Source of the DNA: Desulfocapsa sp.
GTDB taxonomy: Bacteria; Desulfobacterota; Desulfobulbia; Desulfobulbales; Desulfocapsaceae
Assembly (NCBI GenBank): GCA_020717935.1
Contig: DYDK01000059.1
Coordinates: 1 to 9,138 of the forward strand
DNA: 9,138 nucleotides
Reading direction: 5' to 3'
The notes below the pieces were generated by a model, which did no database searches, was not told where the DNA came from, and was given only the letters and a program-made list of their open reading frames with translations. The translations under genes and the position numbers were made by a program. This document shows, one piece after another, positions 7,528 to 9,138 of this stretch (positions are counted from its first letter, which is position 1; each line of letters begins with the position of its first letter).

Positions 7528-8724
7528 ATGCCACCACAGCGATTTCCCTCCAAAAACTATCCACCGGATGTCCATATTCTCCAGCACCACGAGCAGACCA
7601 TCTTGCTGGTGGGAACTGCCCATATCTCACAAAACTCCGTTGATCTGGTGCGAGAAGTCATTGCTCAGGAACAGCCTGACGCTGTCTGCATTGAGCTTGA
7701 CGAGAAACGATACCAGGCCTTGACTGAGAAAAAACAATGGCAGTCACTTGATCTCAAGCAGGTCATCAAGGACAAACAACTCTCAACCCTGATGGTCAAC
7801 CTGTTCATGGCCTCCTACCAGAAAAAACTGGGCGAGCAATTGGGTGTTCAACCCGGGGCTGAATTATTAGCCGCTACTCAATGCGCCCAGGAATGGAATG
7901 TCCCGATTACTCTCTGTGACCGAGACCTCCGGATCACCCTGCGTCGGGCATGGAAGTCAACAACCCTCTTTAAAAAAGGTTACCTGCTGTCCACTTTGCT
8001 GGCCAGTCTCTTTGATCGTACTGAAATGAATGAAGAAGCACTTACCGAGCTCAAAGAGAAGGGTGTCCTCGATGAGATGATGGATGAAATCGCTAAGGTC
8101 TTACCCGATGTAAAGAAAGTAATTATTGATGAGCGAGATATTTACCTTGCAGAAAAGATCAAATCCACAACTGGCAAGCGGATAGTAGCGGTGGTGGGAG
8201 CCGGCCATGTGCCCGGAATTAAGAAACTATTTGCCATTGATAATAGTGCTATGATAAAGGAGATCACCACTATTCCCCCTGTTTCCTTAGGCTGGAAGAT
8301 TGCGGGATGGTCATTTCCTCTTTTTATTATTGCATCCCTTGTCACTATTGGTTTCCAGAAGGGAGAAGCCGATGCCGGAGCCAATCTCATTTATTGGGTT
8401 ATGGCCCACAGTATCCCCACGGCTATTGGTGGAATATTGGCCCTATCCCATCCTCTGACCATCATTGCCGCCCTCGTAGCAGCCCCCATCACCAGTCTGA
8501 ACCCCTTAATTGGTGCGGGACATGTGGCCGCTTTTATCCAACTGATGACAACCCCTCCCATTGTCAAAGAATTTGAAAGTGTGAGCGATGATATGAGGAC
8601 TATTCCTGGATGGTGGAAAAACAAACTCCTTCGCATCTTTCTCGTTTTTATCCTGACCAGTATCGGTTCATCCATAGGAACCTATCTTGGAGGATACGAA
8701 ATCATTAAAAACCTCATCAACTAA
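7528..8724 (+). CDS. TraB/PrgY-family protein with C-terminal membrane segments
   Basis: The 398-residue product has the TraB-family hallmarks: a LVGTAHIS strand-loop (27-34) with the first GxxH (G29-H32), an IELD segment (55-58) and R61, an L-C-D-R-D-L-R-I-T-L-R-R stretch (129-140) and a second GxxH in VGAGHVPGI (G224-H227). The family includes the Enterococcus pheromone-shutdown protein PrgY/TraB and is related to the TIKI metalloproteases, in which paired GxxH motifs help bind metal. Hydrophobic segments at about 256-275, 285-305, 308-326 and 368-388 anchor the C-terminus. There is no N-terminal signal peptide, so the TraB domain may face the cytoplasm. Function in non-pheromone bacteria is not established, and I do not assign one. 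The frame is open back to a stop at 7438-7440 but holds no other ATG, GTG or TTG, so ATG 7528 is chosen despite lacking a Shine-Dalgarno. The 118-base gap from mltD (7410-7527) shows no clear terminator. The yhbY-like gene follows within 3 or 21 bases. Confidence 0.9.
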   Translation: MPPQRFPSKNYPPDVHILQHHEQTILLVGTAHISQNSVDLVREVIAQEQPDAVCIELDEKRYQALTEKKQWQSLDLKQVIKDKQLSTLMVNLFMASYQKKLGEQLGVQPGAELLAATQCAQEWNVPITLCDRDLRITLRRAWKSTTLFKKGYLLSTLLASLFDRTEMNEEALTELKEKGVLDEMMDEIAKVLPDVKKVIIDERDIYLAEKIKSTTGKRIVAVVGAGHVPGIKKLFAIDNSAMIKEITTIPPVSLGWKIAGWSFPLFIIASLVTIGFQKGEADAGANLIYWVMAHSIPTAIGGILALSHPLTIIAALVAAPITSLNPLIGAGHVAAFIQLMTTPPIVKEFESVSDDMRTIPGWWKNKLLRIFLVFILTSIGSSIGTYLGGYEIIKNLIN

Positions 8725-8727
8725 CCC

Positions 8728-9078
8728 ATGAAAAGGAAAGAAAACATGACCAAGAAGGAAGAAAAGACAGAGTTTACGCTGACCGGAAAACAGAGAAAAT
8801 TTCTCAAAGGGCTTGGCCATCATCTTGAACCCCTTATTACTATTGGCAAGGAAGGAATCACCGACAATGTCCTCAAAGCGACCCGCCAGGAACTTTTGGC
8901 ACGGGAACTGATTAAGGTCAAAATTGCCGCCAGTAGCAGTATAAACAAGCATGATGCCGCAAAACTATTGCCCATTACCACCGACAGCACATTGGTACAC
9001 CTTTTGGGTAAAACCCTGCTCCTCTATAAGGAGAATCTCAAGAAAGAAAAAGAGCTGCGAATCTCTCTGCCTCGCTGA
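8728..9078 (+). CDS. yhbY: YhbY-family RNA-binding protein (CRM domain)
   Basis: This is a small stand-alone CRM (CRS1-YhbY) domain protein. In E. coli YhbY associates with pre-50S ribosomal subunits. The domain covers about residues 17-110: it opens with LTGKQRKFLKGLGHHLEP, followed by the GxxG RNA-binding loop as G40-K-E-G43, then a helix (47-58) and the strand LIKVKI (61-66). The C-terminus ends with a basic segment, LYKENLKKEKELRISLPR. With the start at 8728 the product has 116 residues; with the in-frame ATG at 8746 it has 110. The second start is more likely because AAGGAAAG (8733-8740) sits 5-8 bases before it, while nothing like a Shine-Dalgarno precedes 8728. E. coli YhbY has 97 residues. 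The gene lies 3 (or 21) bases after the TraB-family gene and probably shares its transcript. The link between the two products is unknown. Confidence 0.93.
   Translation: MKRKENMTKKEEKTEFTLTGKQRKFLKGLGHHLEPLITIGKEGITDNVLKATRQELLARELIKVKIAASSSINKHDAAKLLPITTDSTLVHLLGKTLLLYKENLKKEKELRISLPR
8733..8740 (+). promoter_or_regulatory. ribosome binding site that favours the yhbY start at 8746
   Basis: AAGGAAAG lies within the first codons of the longer reading (ATG 8728). Its AGGA core ends 8 bases before ATG 8746, which is standard spacing. It supports the shorter 110-residue protein and a 21-base gap after the TraB-family stop. Confidence 0.6.
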
Positions 9079-9138
9079 AACCATCGCTTAGGGACTCGGA
9101 AATTACCAATATACCATCTTGCTTCCCATCTTTGGGCC
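9079..9138. other. 60-base tail without a recognised gene
   Basis: No coding start with a Shine-Dalgarno, tRNA or clear terminator is visible between the yhbY stop and the window edge. A short CCCA-TCTT-TGGG hairpin touches the edge (9125-9136), but with a 4-bp stem it is too small to call. Confidence 0.5.

Noticed and set aside
7437..7643. Short open frame starting just after mltD that could be a small gene
   Set aside because: It runs into the TraB-family gene in another frame, has no Shine-Dalgarno, and its composition looks like a frame shadow.
9125..9136. CCCA-TCTT-TGGG hairpin as a terminator after yhbY
   Set aside because: The stem is only 4 bp and the window ends 2 bases later, so no U-tract can be seen.

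Overview
The window carries five protein-coding genes in two back-to-back groups. Three of them form a cell-envelope block. It looks like ordinary chromosome from a Gram-negative bacterium: two proteins have lipoprotein signal peptides with Cys at residue 24 and no Asp at +2 (outer-membrane type), and there is an MltD-type murein hydrolase. Base composition is moderate, roughly mid-to-high 40s % GC by eye. The style of the proteins (a very long class A PBP, a TPR lipoprotein, a TraB-family protein) suggests a Desulfobulbales-like member of the Desulfobacterota, but that is an impression and not something the sequence proves. No rRNA, tRNA, CRISPR array, insertion sequence or phage gene was seen.

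Left half, minus strand: a 1125-residue class A penicillin-binding protein (1947-5324) is followed 13 bases downstream by a 605-residue TPR-like lipoprotein (116-1933). A possible rho-independent terminator (74-110) lies after the second gene. The PBP has intact glycosyltransferase motifs and SxxK, SxN and KTG transpeptidase motifs, but SxN and KTG are about 400 residues apart, because an extra segment of roughly 230 residues sits inside the transpeptidase domain.

Right half, plus strand: a 180-base AT-rich divergent spacer (5325-5504) separates the PBP from an MltD-like membrane-bound lytic transglycosylase with three LysM repeats (5505-7409). After a 118-base gap come a TraB/PrgY-family protein with a membrane-embedded C-terminus (7528-8724) and, almost touching it, a YhbY-family RNA-binding protein tied to ribosome assembly (start at 8728 or, more likely, 8746; end 9078).

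How they may work together: the PBP polymerises and cross-links peptidoglycan from the inner membrane, and the MltD-like enzyme cleaves glycan strands from the outer membrane. The TPR lipoprotein, by analogy with LpoA of E. coli and LpoP of Pseudomonas, is a candidate outer-membrane activator of its operon partner. The most interesting idea in the window is that the unusual transpeptidase insertion and the co-transcribed lipoprotein form a lineage-specific PBP-activator pair. That is inference and is stated as a testable claim below.
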